Source of the DNA: Sinorhizobium arboris LMG 14919
GTDB lineage: Bacteria; Pseudomonadota; Alphaproteobacteria; Rhizobiales; Rhizobiaceae
DNA: 64,000 bases
Assembly: GCF_000427465.1 (NCBI RefSeq)
Contig: NZ_ATYB01000014.1
Coordinates: 1,697,570 to 1,761,569 of the forward strand
Direction of reading: 5' to 3'
The position numbers were made by a program, and so were the translations under genes. This document shows positions 8,754 through 18,404 of this stretch, piece after piece. Numbering within the stretch: the stretch's first letter is position 1; every line of letters starts with the position of its first letter. The notes beneath the pieces were generated by a model that made no database searches, was not told the DNA's origin, and worked only from the letters and a program-made list of their open reading frames with translations.

Positions 8754-9599
8754 TCAGGCGGCCTGCGGCGCAAACCGCCTGACGGGCATCGCCTCTGCCT
8801 CGCCGGCGTGTTGCTTTGCCTCCGTGTCGCCGCGCACCTGGTGCCAGGTGATAAGCTCCATCGTACCGTCGTGATGTTCGGCGATTGCCGTGCAGCTCTC
8901 CACCCAGTCGCCTGTGTTGATGTATTTGATGTCGTCGATCTCTTCGATGACCGCATGATGGATGTGACCGCAGATCACCCCTTGCGCATTGTGGCGACGG
9001 GCTTCCTCGGCCACGACTTTCTGGAACTCGCCGATGAAGTTCACGGCATGTTTCACCTGCAGCTTGGCCCAGGAGGAGAATGACCAGTACGGCATGTCCA
9101 GACGACGGCGTACCGCCGCAAGGCCGATATTGATGGCGATCGCCATGTCGTAGGCCCAGTCGCCGAGATAGGCGAGAACGCGTGCATTGCGCACGACGAC
9201 GTCGAACTCGTCGCCGTGCAGCACGAGATAGGTCCGCCCGTCGGCGCCCCGATGGAGGTGGCGCTGCGCCACTTCGATGCCGCCGAAATGAACGCCCGGA
9301 AAGTCGCGGAGGAATTCGTCGTGATTGCCGGGGATGTAGATGATCCGCGTGCCTTTTCGCGCTTTGCGCAGAAGCTTCTGCACGACGTCGTTGCACGATT
9401 GCGGCCAGTACCAGCTGCGCTTCAGCCGCCAACCGTCCACGATATCGCCGACCAGGATGATCGTCTCGGCCTCGTGGTGCCGCAGGAAATCCAGCAAAAA
9501 GTCCGTCTTGGCCGCCTTCGAGCCCAGATGAACATCGGAAATGAAGAGCGTCCGCAGTTTCCGAACGGAATCCTGTTGGGGTGCCGATGCCGCCGCCAT
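8754..9599 (-). CDS. metallophosphoesterase, UDP-2,3-diacylglucosamine diphosphatase-like
   Basis: A 281-residue cytosolic phosphoesterase. Binuclear-metal motifs appear in order: FISDVHLGS (D-x-H), GDIVDGW (GDxxD), GNHDEFLR (GNHD), and near the C-terminus CGHIHHAVIEEI (GHxH). The spacing and the WYWPQSCNDVVQKLLRKA segment resemble the LpxH-like/YbbF group that cleaves UDP-diacylglucosamine for lipid A, but true LpxI/LpxH function is not proven. The start ATG 9599 is where similarity begins; the frame is open far upstream only because it lies opposite dme. Divergent from dme with a 264-base spacer. Confidence 0.88.
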   Translation of the reverse strand: MAAASAPQQDSVRKLRTLFISDVHLGSKAAKTDFLLDFLRHHEAETIILVGDIVDGWRLKRSWYWPQSCNDVVQKLLRKARKGTRIIYIPGNHDEFLRDFPGVHFGGIEVAQRHLHRGADGRTYLVLHGDEFDVVVRNARVLAYLGDWAYDMAIAINIGLAAVRRRLDMPYWSFSSWAKLQVKHAVNFIGEFQKVVAEEARRHNAQGVICGHIHHAVIEEIDDIKYINTGDWVESCTAIAEHHDGTMELITWHQVRGDTEAKQHAGEAEAMPVRRFAPQAA

Positions 9600-9863
9600 G
9601 CCAGCCTCATCCTGGTTAGCCGTTTCAGGACCGTCAAAATCAGACTCGTGTTTCAGGAAGATGACACGGGGCGCGCTCTTCAAAACCGTCGTGCAATTCG
9701 GGCGAAGCGCATTCGCAGCGAATGCCGCGGAAAGAACCGCCTCGAAACTGTACCTGCTGGTCGATTCATGCCAAAAGGCACGACATCGATCAGCACTGGA
9801 CGTGAACGCGATCTCGCAGCCGCGCTCTCGCGTCCCACGCAAGAATTCAAGGAATGCAAAGGC

Positions 9864-12176
9864 ATGAGCACGGGCGATAAAGCGAAATCCCAAGCCGTTC
9901 CCGCCAGCGGTGACATCGATCAGCAGGCGCTCTTCTTTCACCGCTATCCTCGCCCCGGCAAGCTCGAGATACAGCCGACCAAACCGCTCGGGAACCAGCG
10001 CGACCTGGCGCTCGCCTATTCGCCCGGAGTCGCCGCACCCTGCCTCGCCATCAGAGACAACCCCGAGACCGCAGCCGATTTCACCGCCCGCGCCAATCTC
10101 GTCGCCGTGGTATCCAACGGCACCGCCGTTCTCGGTCTCGGCAATATCGGTCCCCTCGCCTCCAAACCGGTGATGGAAGGGAAAGCCGTTCTCTTCAAGA
10201 AGTTCGCAGGGATCGACGTCTTCGACATCGAAATCGACGCACCGACGGTCGACCGGATGGTCGACGTCGTCTCGGCACTGGAGCCGACCTTCGGCGGCAT
10301 CAACCTCGAGGACATCAAGGCACCTGAATGTTTCGAGGTGGAGCGGCGTCTGCGCGAAAAAATGGAAATACCGGTCTTCCACGACGATCAGCATGGGACC
10401 GCGATTATCGTTGCGGCGGCGGTATTGAACGGCCTGGAACTCGCCGGCAAGGACATTGCCGAGGCCAAGATCGTCGCCTCCGGTGCCGGAGCGGCGGCGC
10501 TTGCCTGCCTCAACCTCCTCGTCACGCTGGGCGCGAGGCGCGAAAACATCTGGGTCCACGACATCGAAGGTCTCGTCTACAAGGGACGCGAGGCCCTCAT
10601 GGACGAGTGGAAAGCCGTTTACGCGCAGGACAGCGACAATCGCGTACTCTCCGACAGCATCGGCGGAGCCGACGTGTTCCTGGGCCTTTCGGCCGCAGGC
10701 GTTCTCAAGCCCGAACTGTTGGCGCAGATGGCCGAAAAGCCACTGATCATGGCGCTGGCCAACCCCACGCCTGAGATCATGCCCGAGGTGGCCCGTGCCG
10801 CGCGCCCCGACGCCATGATCTGCACCGGACGATCGGACTTTCCGAACCAGGTCAACAATGTCCTCTGTTTCCCGCATATCTTCCGGGGCGCGCTCGATTG
10901 CGGCGCGCGCACCATCAACGAAGAGATGAAGATGGCGGCCGTGCGCGCAATCGCCGGTCTTGCCCGCGAGGAGCCGTCGGATGTCGCGGCGCGCGCCTAT
11001 TCCGGCGAGACGCCGGTGTTCGGCCCCGATTACCTGATTCCTTCACCTTTCGATCAGAGGCTGATCCTGCGCATTGCGCCGGCCGTTGCAAAGGCTGCGG
11101 CCGAAAGCGGCGTCGCCACACGCCCGATCCAGGACTTCGACGCCTATCTCGATAAGCTCAACCGTTTCGTCTTCCGCTCCGGCTTCATCATGAAGCCGGT
11201 CTTCGCGGCGGCGAAGAACGCGGCGAAGAACCGCGTGATCTTTGCCGAGGGCGAAGACGAGCGGGTGTTGCGTGCGGCCCAGGTGCTGCTGGAAGAAGGC
11301 ACCGCCAAGCCGATCCTGATCGGCCGTCCGCAAATCATCGAAACGCGACTGCGGCGCTACGGCCTCAGGATCCGTCCCGATGCAGATTTCGAGGTGGTCA
11401 ATCCCGAGGGCGACCCGCGCTATCGCGACTATGTCGACGATTATTTCGCGCTCGTCGGACGTCTCGGCGTCATTCCCGAAGCAGCCCGCACCATCGTCCG
11501 CACGAACACGACCGTTATCGGCGCGCTCGCTGTCAAGCGCGGCGAAGCGGATGCGCTGATCTGCGGGGTCGAAGGCCGCTACAGCAAGCATTTGCGCGAT
11601 GTGTCGCAGATCATCGGCAAGCGTGCGGGCGTGCTCGACTTTTCGGCGCTCAGCCTCCTGATCTCACAACGCGGCGCGACCTTCTTCACCGATACCTATG
11701 TCAGCTTCAGCCCCAGCGCGGAGGAGATCGCTCAGACGACGGTCATGGCGGCAAACGAAATTCGCCGTTTCGGCATCACGCCGCGCGCAGCCCTCGTCTC
11801 CCACTCGAACTTCGGCTCGCGCGATTCCGAGAGCGCCTTCAAGATGCGCACCGCGCTGCAGCTCGTGCGCCAGCTCGCTCCCGATCTTGAAGTCGATGGC
11901 GAAATGCATGGCGATTCCGCCATCTCCGAGGTCCTGCGCCAGCGTGTAATGCCGGACAGCACGCTGAACGGCGAAGCGAATCTGCTCGTCTTCCCCAACC
12001 TCGACGCTGCCAACATCACGCTCGGCGTGGTCAAAACCATGACGGACAGCCTGCATGTCGGTCCGATCCTCCTGGGCTCGGCATTGCCGGCGCACATTCT
12101 GTCGCCGTCCGTCACCTCGCGCGGCGTCGTCAATATGGCGGCGCTGGCCGTTGTCGAATCGAGCCACCCCGACTGA
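9864..12176 (+). CDS. dme: NAD(P)-dependent malic enzyme with C-terminal phosphotransacetylase-like domain
   Basis: A 770-residue enzyme oxidatively decarboxylating malate to pyruvate. In bacteroids it supplies acetyl-CoA precursors from C4 dicarboxylates. It starts [13 protein letters not shown] at 9864. Domains: malic N-terminal domain (about 20-165; [26 protein letters not shown]), NAD-binding malic domain (about 165-400; [32 protein letters not shown]), then a phosphotransacetylase-like domain from about 430 ([17 protein letters not shown]... [12 protein letters not shown]). The tail is thought to be regulatory or structural rather than PTA-active. Length and N-terminus match S. meliloti Dme (770) better than the NADP-specific Tme. 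It is followed by sinR/sinI. Confidence 0.93.
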   Translation: MSTGDKAKSQAVPASGDIDQQALFFHRYPRPGKLEIQPTKPLGNQRDLALAYSPGVAAPCLAIRDNPETAADFTARANLVAVVSNGTAVLGLGNIGPLASKPVMEGKAVLFKKFAGIDVFDIEIDAPTVDRMVDVVSALEPTFGGINLEDIKAPECFEVERRLREKMEIPVFHDDQHGTAIIVAAAVLNGLELAGKDIAEAKIVASGAGAAALACLNLLVTLGARRENIWVHDIEGLVYKGREALMDEWKAVYAQDSDNRVLSDSIGGADVFLGLSAAGVLKPELLAQMAEKPLIMALANPTPEIMPEVARAARPDAMICTGRSDFPNQVNNVLCFPHIFRGALDCGARTINEEMKMAAVRAIAGLAREEPSDVAARAYSGETPVFGPDYLIPSPFDQRLILRIAPAVAKAAAESGVATRPIQDFDAYLDKLNRFVFRSGFIMKPVFAAAKNAAKNRVIFAEGEDERVLRAAQVLLEEGTAKPILIGRPQIIETRLRRYGLRIRPDADFEVVNPEGDPRYRDYVDDYFALVGRLGVIPEAARTIVRTNTTVIGALAVKRGEADALICGVEGRYSKHLRDVSQIIGKRAGVLDFSALSLLISQRGATFFTDTYVSFSPSAEEIAQTTVMAANEIRRFGITPRAALVSHSNFGSRDSESAFKMRTALQLVRQLAPDLEVDGEMHGDSAISEVLRQRVMPDSTLNGEANLLVFPNLDAANITLGVVKTMTDSLHVGPILLGSALPAHILSPSVTSRGVVNMAALAVVESSHPD

Positions 12177-12263
12177 GGGGTGGCGCGCCTCCTCATTCAC
12201 AGCGGATGGCGGACACCCTTCCACCGGTAAGGACGCAGCTGCATCAGCGATATCTCCGCTCAA

Positions 12264-12284
12264 AATGCAATTTCAGATTGCATT
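12264..12284. promoter_or_regulatory. 21-bp inverted repeat upstream of sinR
   Basis: Perfect 8-base arms AATGCAAT (12264-12271) and ATTGCATT (12277-12284) with a 5-base spacer, 96 bases before the sinR start. Further ATTGC half-sites follow at about 12291 and 12313. The geometry suggests a dimeric regulator's operator. It does not look like a lux box. A terminator for dme is unlikely because there is no T-tract. The regulator is unknown. Confidence 0.5.
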
Positions 12285-12379
12285 AGCGGGATTGCTGCAC
12301 CGTTTACGAAATATTGCACTAGACAAAACCGGCCGCCGTAAACCATGTTTATTATAGGGGCAAGTTTCGGTGTTACGGC

Positions 12380-13117
12380 ATGACTAATGAACAGGCTGTC
12401 CTCAATCTGCTGGATATCGTGGAATATGGAGGTTGCGCGGACCCCGAGCGATTCTTCGCCCTGATGCGTCGAACCTTCAACATCGCCCATCTCTTGTATC
12501 TGGAGGCGGAGTCCCTTCCGGATGGGTTGAGAATCTGCCGCCTGCATCACACCTTCGGCGCCTATGCCGCCGAAGTCTACGCCGCAAGAGGGCTTCATAG
12601 AATCGATCCGATCCTCAAGCTTGCGCTCGGCGGCGTCAGACCGGTGGAGTGGGCGACGGCGCGGCGGCGCTTTCCTGAGTGCGAGCCTCTCTTCGAGGCA
12701 GCCGAGGAAATCGGGCTTTCCACCGAGGGCGTGGCCTTACCGCTCCCTTCGCCCGCGGGCCGCATGGCGCTTCTCGCGATCAGCGCCAACATGTCGCCGG
12801 TGGAATGGTCGGCATACCGCCGTTGTCATCTGCGCGATTTCCAGCTTGCTGCCAACCTCTTCCACGCCTCCATGCTCGAACACTCGGCCATGGCCGGGGC
12901 GATCGACGAGCGCGACCTCCGCCTGACCGGGCGGGAGACAGAGGTGCTTACCTGGTCGGCGGCCGGCAAGAGCTACTGGGAGATTGCGACGATTCTCGGC
13001 ATATCCGAGCGAACCGTACGCTTCTTCATGACCAATGCCCGCCGCAAACTCAATGTAGTGTCCAACACGCAAGCTGTAGCGCACGCTGTTCGACACGCTC
13101 TGATCCCCACGATCTGA
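12380..13117 (+). CDS. sinR: LuxR-family quorum-sensing regulator SinR
   Basis: A 245-residue transcription factor. Residues about 15-165 form the autoinducer-binding domain, with the conserved Tyr/Asp-Pro/Trp pattern visible in RIDPILKLALGGVRPVEW. Residues about 178-240 form a LuxR helix-turn-helix (LTGRETEVLTWSAAGKSYWEIA...SERTVRFFMTNARRKL). It lies directly before the acyl-homoserine-lactone synthase gene, as in S. meliloti, where SinR activates sinI. The ATG at 12380 has only a weak ribosome site. The 203-base upstream region holds a strong inverted repeat at 12264-12284, a likely input point for other regulators. Confidence 0.93.
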   Translation: MTNEQAVLNLLDIVEYGGCADPERFFALMRRTFNIAHLLYLEAESLPDGLRICRLHHTFGAYAAEVYAARGLHRIDPILKLALGGVRPVEWATARRRFPECEPLFEAAEEIGLSTEGVALPLPSPAGRMALLAISANMSPVEWSAYRRCHLRDFQLAANLFHASMLEHSAMAGAIDERDLRLTGRETEVLTWSAAGKSYWEIATILGISERTVRFFMTNARRKLNVVSNTQAVAHAVRHALIPTI

Positions 13118-13192
13118 CGGGTTGCCGGCCCGGAGTGGGACCGGCCGCCCGCCGATTCCCCCACAAAACTATTGGGAAAAAATGCGGAAATA

Positions 13193-13212
13193 AACTGTCA
13201 CTATAGACAGTT
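13193..13212. promoter_or_regulatory. lux-type box upstream of sinI (predicted SinR site)
   Basis: A 20-bp inverted repeat with perfect 7-base arms AACTGTC and GACAGTT around a 6-base spacer (ACTATA). It has the CTG-N10-CAG core usual for LuxR-family sites. It ends 61 bases before the chosen sinI start, a suitable position for activation of a promoter in between. It lies in the 156-base sinR-sinI intergenic region. That SinR binds it is inferred. Confidence 0.8.
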
Positions 13213-13273
13213 ACATGTGTCATCCGAGCCTGACAGCATCGCTACATCGCGTAATGACGCTATGGAGCGAAAA

Positions 13274-13918
13274 ATGATCAGAATAGTGAACGGAAATGGT
13301 CGCAGCCAGCATCCCCAGGCCATCGACGAGATGTTCCGGCTGCGCAAACGCGTGTTCCACGACTTCTTGAAATGGGACGTCAAGACCGAAGGGGATTGGG
13401 AGATAGATCACTACGACAGAGCCAATCCGCTCTATGTCATGTCGTATTCACCGGAAACGGGCAAGATTCGCGGTTCCCTGAGGCTGCTTCCGACGCTCGG
13501 CCCGAACATGCTTGACGATACGTTTCCGATCCTGCTCGGGGACAATCCGGAAATCCGCAGTGCGTCGGTGTGGGAATCGAGCCGCTTCTGCATCGATCCC
13601 GACATCTCCCAGGATCGCTCATCGAACCAGGTCACGATCGCTGCGGCCGAACTGATGTGCGGCGTCGGCGAGATGAGCCTTGCCTCGGGCATCAGCCATA
13701 TCGTCACGGTAACCGACGTGTTCCTGGAGCGGATGTTCCGCCGCATGGGTTGCCCTGGAGAACGCATTGCCGACCCGCACAGGATCGGCTCCGTCTATGC
13801 GGTCGCCATCGCCTGGGAGGTCAGCAAGACCCTGCTCGAAACGATGAAGGCCGTGGCCGCCATCGAAGGTACCGTTCTCGAGCGCCCGATGTCGCTTGAA
13901 ACGGCACGCGCCGCCTGA
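13274..13918 (+). CDS. sinI: acyl-homoserine-lactone synthase SinI
   Basis: A 214-residue LuxI-family enzyme joining acyl-ACP and S-adenosylmethionine into N-acyl homoserine lactones; in S. meliloti the products are long-chain (C12-C18). Conserved residues are visible: RLRKRVFHDFLKWDV (Arg, Phe, Trp), EIDHYDRANPLY (Asp pair), the Arg of GSLRLLPT, and the invariant SVWESSRFCID block. The start MIRIVNGNG at 13274 is chosen because GGAG lies 6 bases upstream. An ATG at 13262 (MERKMIRI) is the alternative. Expression is probably controlled through the lux-type box at 13193-13212. Confidence 0.94.
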   Translation: MIRIVNGNGRSQHPQAIDEMFRLRKRVFHDFLKWDVKTEGDWEIDHYDRANPLYVMSYSPETGKIRGSLRLLPTLGPNMLDDTFPILLGDNPEIRSASVWESSRFCIDPDISQDRSSNQVTIAAAELMCGVGEMSLASGISHIVTVTDVFLERMFRRMGCPGERIADPHRIGSVYAVAIAWEVSKTLLETMKAVAAIEGTVLERPMSLETARAA

Positions 13919-14062
13919 GCGACGGTCCGGGCCGTGCATCTCGCGCGGCCCAGGGCCTCCATCCACGGGGCCTTGCCTGTTAACGCAAATCCCCTCTTCC
14001 CGTTGCGCCATCATGACAACGCCCTATGATGGAGCGGTCCGCTGCAACGCAGGAAGAAGCAA

Positions 14063-15196
14063 GTGTTCGCCTCCCCGAAGGTCGCATCCCGCAAGATCCG
14101 GCGCATCGCGGCGGTTTGCATACCGCTGGCGCTGGCGACGGCCGGCCCGGTCTCTGCATCCGGCGTTTGCGAACGGCTGGGCGCGCGTCTCGCCGACCTT
14201 CCCACGGGTTTCACGACGAATGCCAGCCTGCGCGATTTTACAGGCGCGGTCGCTCGCCAGAATATCGAGCTGCGCCGCGCGAGGAACGATCGCCGCCGGA
14301 TGAACTGCAGCAGCGGCAGCGTCATCATCATCGGCGGCGATGACGAGGCCGCTTGCGCAGAGATCGACGACACGATCGCGCGGATGGAGCAGAACCTGCG
14401 GACACTCAAGGCGCAGCGCCGGCATCTGATCGGCGACGGTGGCGAGGACATTCGCCGGCGCATTCTCGCTGCCATGGAACTCAACGGCTGCTCAGGAGCG
14501 CCGCCGGAGAATCGGGAGGCCCGTGCCACCGAGCGTCAATTTGCGAACGCCGCCGCCGGCGCGACTGAGGTCCACCGTAACATCCTGCGGGACCTGCCGC
14601 CGGACAGCGATGCCTATCCGCTTCTGCTCGACGCCCCCGGGACCGATCTTCCGCTCATGGGGCAAGATTTCGCCGGCAGCCTCAGGACCATATGCGTAAG
14701 AACGTGCGACGGTGCCTTCTTTCCCATCTCCTCGCATGCCACGCCGGCAGACTTCGGCCGCGACGCCGAGCTCTGCCGCGCGCGTTGCCCCGGAGCGGAG
14801 ACGGAGCTCTATTACCATGTGCTCGCAACGGAAGAGGCCGACCAGATGGTTTCGGCGTCGACCGGACGGCCTTACGCCGAACTCCCAGCGGCCTTCGCCT
14901 ACAGGGCGCGTGGCGTCGGGGCTCCAGGCATATGCGGCTGCGGAATTCCGGACCTCGCAACGGATACCAACGAGCAGAAGGCAAGCCCGGCCGGCAAGCT
15001 CACGGTCGTCAGCCCGTCCGTCATAACGATCGGCAGTGAAAAGAAGACGCCGCCCAAACCGATCGAAGAGCGACCCTACGACCCGGCCAACAGCAAGGTC
15101 CGCGTCGTCGGTCCGACGTTCCTTCCGCAGGAGGAGAGCGCGATCGACCTCAAGCATCCGCTTGGGCCGCGATACCAGCCGCTGCAGGACAATTGA
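14063..15196 (+). CDS. DUF2865 domain protein, secreted
   Basis: A 377-residue protein with a signal peptide (RRIAAVCIPLALATAGPVSASG, cleavage near residue 33). Start GTG 14063 with AGGAAG site. The middle (about 60-130) is helical and charged with a Cys pair. Residues about 200-290 carry the DUF2865 signature: CVRTCDGAFFPIS, a Cys-rich CRARCPGAETELYYH block and a GICGCGIPDL motif, suggesting disulfide bonds in the periplasm. The C-terminal 80 residues are Pro/Lys-rich and probably unstructured. The family is common in Rhizobiales and its function is unknown. It lies between sinI and the convergent bluB. Confidence 0.85.
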   Translation: MFASPKVASRKIRRIAAVCIPLALATAGPVSASGVCERLGARLADLPTGFTTNASLRDFTGAVARQNIELRRARNDRRRMNCSSGSVIIIGGDDEAACAEIDDTIARMEQNLRTLKAQRRHLIGDGGEDIRRRILAAMELNGCSGAPPENREARATERQFANAAAGATEVHRNILRDLPPDSDAYPLLLDAPGTDLPLMGQDFAGSLRTICVRTCDGAFFPISSHATPADFGRDAELCRARCPGAETELYYHVLATEEADQMVSASTGRPYAELPAAFAYRARGVGAPGICGCGIPDLATDTNEQKASPAGKLTVVSPSVITIGSEKKTPPKPIEERPYDPANSKVRVVGPTFLPQEESAIDLKHPLGPRYQPLQDN

Positions 15197-15257
15197 AGCG
15201 CGCAGCTGCGAGCGCGCTGCAAGAACGGCGCGCATCTTCTTGAATCAATACATGCTT

Positions 15258-15992
<735 letters not shown>

Positions 15993-16002
15993 CTATCTCG
16001 CC

Positions 16003-16190
16003 AGGCCGGTCTTCTGACTTCGGATCATCCGTTCGCACCGCCTTCCCGAACAAGTTCAATATTCAGTGGCAAAGCTCTGAAAAGATTCAGACCTTGATTT
16101 GGCGAGAACGTCCCCGTCACAGCGTTGGGCACGTGCCGGAACTGCACCGGCTTCCCGATTCTCCCGCATTTTCGCGGGCACCTGGCGGGT
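16003..16190 (-). ncRNA. cobalamin (adenosylcobalamin) riboswitch upstream of bluB
   Basis: Read on the minus strand, the conserved elements occur in order: a 5' GGTGCC...AATCGGGAA block, the core GCCGGTGCAGTTCCGGC (B12 box hairpin), GCTGTGACGGGG, GCCACTG, GGGAAGGCGG and finally GAAGTCAGAAGACC, the usual 3' closure. It ends about 60 bases before bluB. Binding of B12 is expected to lower bluB expression. The spacer to the ATG holds a short GC-rich inverted repeat that could mask the ribosome site; that mechanism is inferred. Confidence 0.92.
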
Positions 16191-16239
16191 GCATATGGCC
16201 ATAGGCGCCGGCGAAACGCAAGCCGGCAAGGTGGCCAAC

Positions 16240-17061
16240 TCAGAGCGGTTCCTCCGGATGAGGCGACGCGTCGTAGGCGCCCCAGATCGACTGATCGAAG
16301 CAGATGACGGAACCGGTCATAAGGCCGGATTCTGCTGACGAAAGATAGGCGCAGGCGCGCGCGACCTCCGCCGGGTCGACGAGCCTGCCGAAGGGCTGGC
16401 TGGCTGCCGCCTTTTCCAGCCAGTTCGCCGGGGCATCGTGATATTCGCGCTGGATCCGGTCCTCGCCTTCCGAGGCCATCCAGCCGATGTTCAGGCCGTT
16501 CACGCGGATGCGGTTGCGCAGAACGGCATAGGCAGTGTTCTTGGTCAGCGTCTCCAGCGCCCCCTTCGACGCACAATAGGCGGCGATGAATGGCTGACCT
16601 GCCTTCGCCGACATCGAGCCGATATTGACGATCGTGCCTTCCCTTTTCTCTCGCCGCATCACTTTCACCACCTCCTGCATAAGGAAGAATGGCGCGCGCA
16701 CATTGACCGCGAACATCCGGTCGAAGAGCTCCGGGCTGGTATCGAGGATCGTGCCCCGGTCCGTGATCGCTGCGGCGTTGACCAGCGCATCGACCCGCCC
16801 GAAGGCGCGGTCACAAGCCGCTACCACGGCACGGGCATCCTCCACCCGCTCGAGATCCGCCGGTACGTAGACGACCTTCGAACCGGTCGCCGCGGCGATC
16901 TCGGCAGCCTTCGCCTCGCCTTTCGCCGCGTTGCGCCCGCAAATGACGACGCCGGCGGCGCCACGCTCCGCGAAGAGTGCGGCAATCGTGGCACCGAGCC
17001 CCTGCGTGCCCCCTGTCACGATGGCGATCTTCCCGTCCAGTCCGGCTTGGTCCGTGCTCAT
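16240..17061 (-). CDS. SDR-family oxidoreductase
   Basis: A 273-residue NAD(P)-dependent dehydrogenase of the classical short-chain type. It has the nucleotide motif TGGTQGLG near residue 16, the NAAA motif near 90, catalytic Ser in NIGSMSAKAG and catalytic Tyr/Lys in YCASK. A GGGAGG ribosome site precedes ATG 17061. It lies 50 bases downstream of the PhyH-type dioxygenase gene on the same strand, so the two are probably one transcript controlled by the divergent LacI regulator. The C-terminus (ICFDQSIWGAYDASPHPEEPL) is longer than usual. Substrate unknown; a polyol, sugar or hydroxy-acid is plausible given the regulator type. Confidence 0.88.
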   Translation of the reverse strand: MSTDQAGLDGKIAIVTGGTQGLGATIAALFAERGAAGVVICGRNAAKGEAKAAEIAAATGSKVVYVPADLERVEDARAVVAACDRAFGRVDALVNAAAITDRGTILDTSPELFDRMFAVNVRAPFFLMQEVVKVMRREKREGTIVNIGSMSAKAGQPFIAAYCASKGALETLTKNTAYAVLRNRIRVNGLNIGWMASEGEDRIQREYHDAPANWLEKAAASQPFGRLVDPAEVARACAYLSSAESGLMTGSVICFDQSIWGAYDASPHPEEPL

Positions 17062-17111
17062 CCTGTTCCTCCCTTTGAAATGTTAATGGCCGTGCATTGA
17101 GCCAAGGTGGT

Positions 17112-18305
17112 TTAGCTTAGCTTTTTCGCCGCCTGATCAGCCAGCGCCTCGGCAAACGCTTCAGCACTCCATTCGCCGGCGAGCGCTTCGTGCATCAGCT
17201 GTGCCTGCGTCCTGGGCGCCAGACCGCCAACCGGGGGATCACGATCGAGATTGGTCGGGAACGAATAACCTTCGGCGCACGCGGCAACTGCATTGGCAAT
17301 TTCGTCCTGCGTGAGCTTGCCGTCGGCCGCAAGGACTTTCAGAGCCGGGAAGAGCACGACGCACATGTGTTCGCGATCCACCGTTTCCATCGCCCGGCCG
17401 AAGGCGGAGGATACCTGCAGAAGATTGGCCACACGCCTGATCCCGGCAGACCGGTTGCTGCCCGCTGCGTGAAAAAGCGCCGGGTTGAAGAACACGACAT
17501 CGCCCTTCTCCAGCGGCAACTGCACGTGGTTCTGTTCGAAATAGGCACTGAACTCCGGCCGTTTCAAAGCGAGATATCCGGGCAGATAGGTCTGGCTATA
17601 GGGGAGGAACAGAGTTGGCCCGCTTTCGATCGGCATGTCGCAATGGGCGACCGCGCCCTGGAGGGTCAGGACCGGCGAAAGCCTGTGCACATGTGCCGGA
17701 TACTGCTCTATAGCGGCCGCGGTCTGGAAGCCCAGATGGTAGTCGCGATGCGGCGATTGAGACGCGCCGCCGGGATTGACGCGGTTGACCTGCGCCGTCA
17801 TCTGGTAATTCGGACCAAGCCAGGCTTCGCTGACGAGCGCGATGATGGCGTTGGCGTAATAGGCCGCGAAATTCTCAGGGTCCTTCAGGCAGTGCTTCTC
17901 GAGTGAATTCCAGATCCTGTCGTTAGCGCCGGGCTTGGCGAAGTGGTCGCCGCCGCCGCTGTTGGTGCGGCGTTGCTCATCGATGATGGCATCGAAAATG
18001 CGGCTTGCGGCATCAATGACGGCTGTGTCGGCATAGGCGCGTTTGAACACGGCCACGCCGGGGCCGCCCGCAAGCACCTCACAAATCTCGGCCAGGGCGG
18101 CGCGGCGCCCGTCGGCCGTGGCGCAGGCGGCAGTCAGGCTGGCGCTGTCATAGATCAGCACATTTTTCTCGCAGGCGAGCGCGTAGGGATAGTCAGCAAG
18201 GTCTGTCTGGCGCTCCACTTCTGCCCGAAACGCTTCGATATCGCAGGCATCCTCGCTTAGCCAAACACGATTGAGCCGCTCGCGGGCATTGTTGTCGGTC
18301 TTCAT
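17112..18305 (-). CDS. phytanoyl-CoA dioxygenase (PhyH)-family protein
   Basis: A 397-residue Fe(II)/2-oxoglutarate oxygenase-like protein. The ATG at 18305 (MKTDNNARERL) follows a GGAGGA site at ideal spacing. The iron-binding facial triad is visible as H-x-D in SPHRDYHLGF (near residue 195) and the distal His in ALFHAAGSNRS (near 283), followed by the Arg expected to hold 2-oxoglutarate. The family usually hydroxylates small molecules; here the substrate is unknown. Residues 320-397 form a helical tail (TQDEIANAVAA, AEAFAEALADQ) not needed for the core fold. It is the first gene of the pair with the SDR and is divergent from the LacI-type regulator. Confidence 0.85.
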   Translation of the reverse strand: MKTDNNARERLNRVWLSEDACDIEAFRAEVERQTDLADYPYALACEKNVLIYDSASLTAACATADGRRAALAEICEVLAGGPGVAVFKRAYADTAVIDAASRIFDAIIDEQRRTNSGGGDHFAKPGANDRIWNSLEKHCLKDPENFAAYYANAIIALVSEAWLGPNYQMTAQVNRVNPGGASQSPHRDYHLGFQTAAAIEQYPAHVHRLSPVLTLQGAVAHCDMPIESGPTLFLPYSQTYLPGYLALKRPEFSAYFEQNHVQLPLEKGDVVFFNPALFHAAGSNRSAGIRRVANLLQVSSAFGRAMETVDREHMCVVLFPALKVLAADGKLTQDEIANAVAACAEGYSFPTNLDRDPPVGGLAPRTQAQLMHEALAGEWSAEAFAEALADQAAKKLS

Positions 18306-18404
18306 TTCGTTCCTCCCAGGAAACTTCAATGCCCCGACTATAGGCGGCGTGAGATTGTGATATAGAGCAGATATCCATCAAAAAGCCATCAGGAGAGATC
18401 GCCG

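Noticed and set aside
9600..10877. N-terminal extension of the metallophosphoesterase frame
   Set aside because: It runs antisense to dme and has no similarity; homology begins at 9599.
18359..18375. GATAT-N7-ATATC repeat between the LacI and PhyH genes as operator
   Set aside because: Arms of only 5 bases are too short to claim without comparison.
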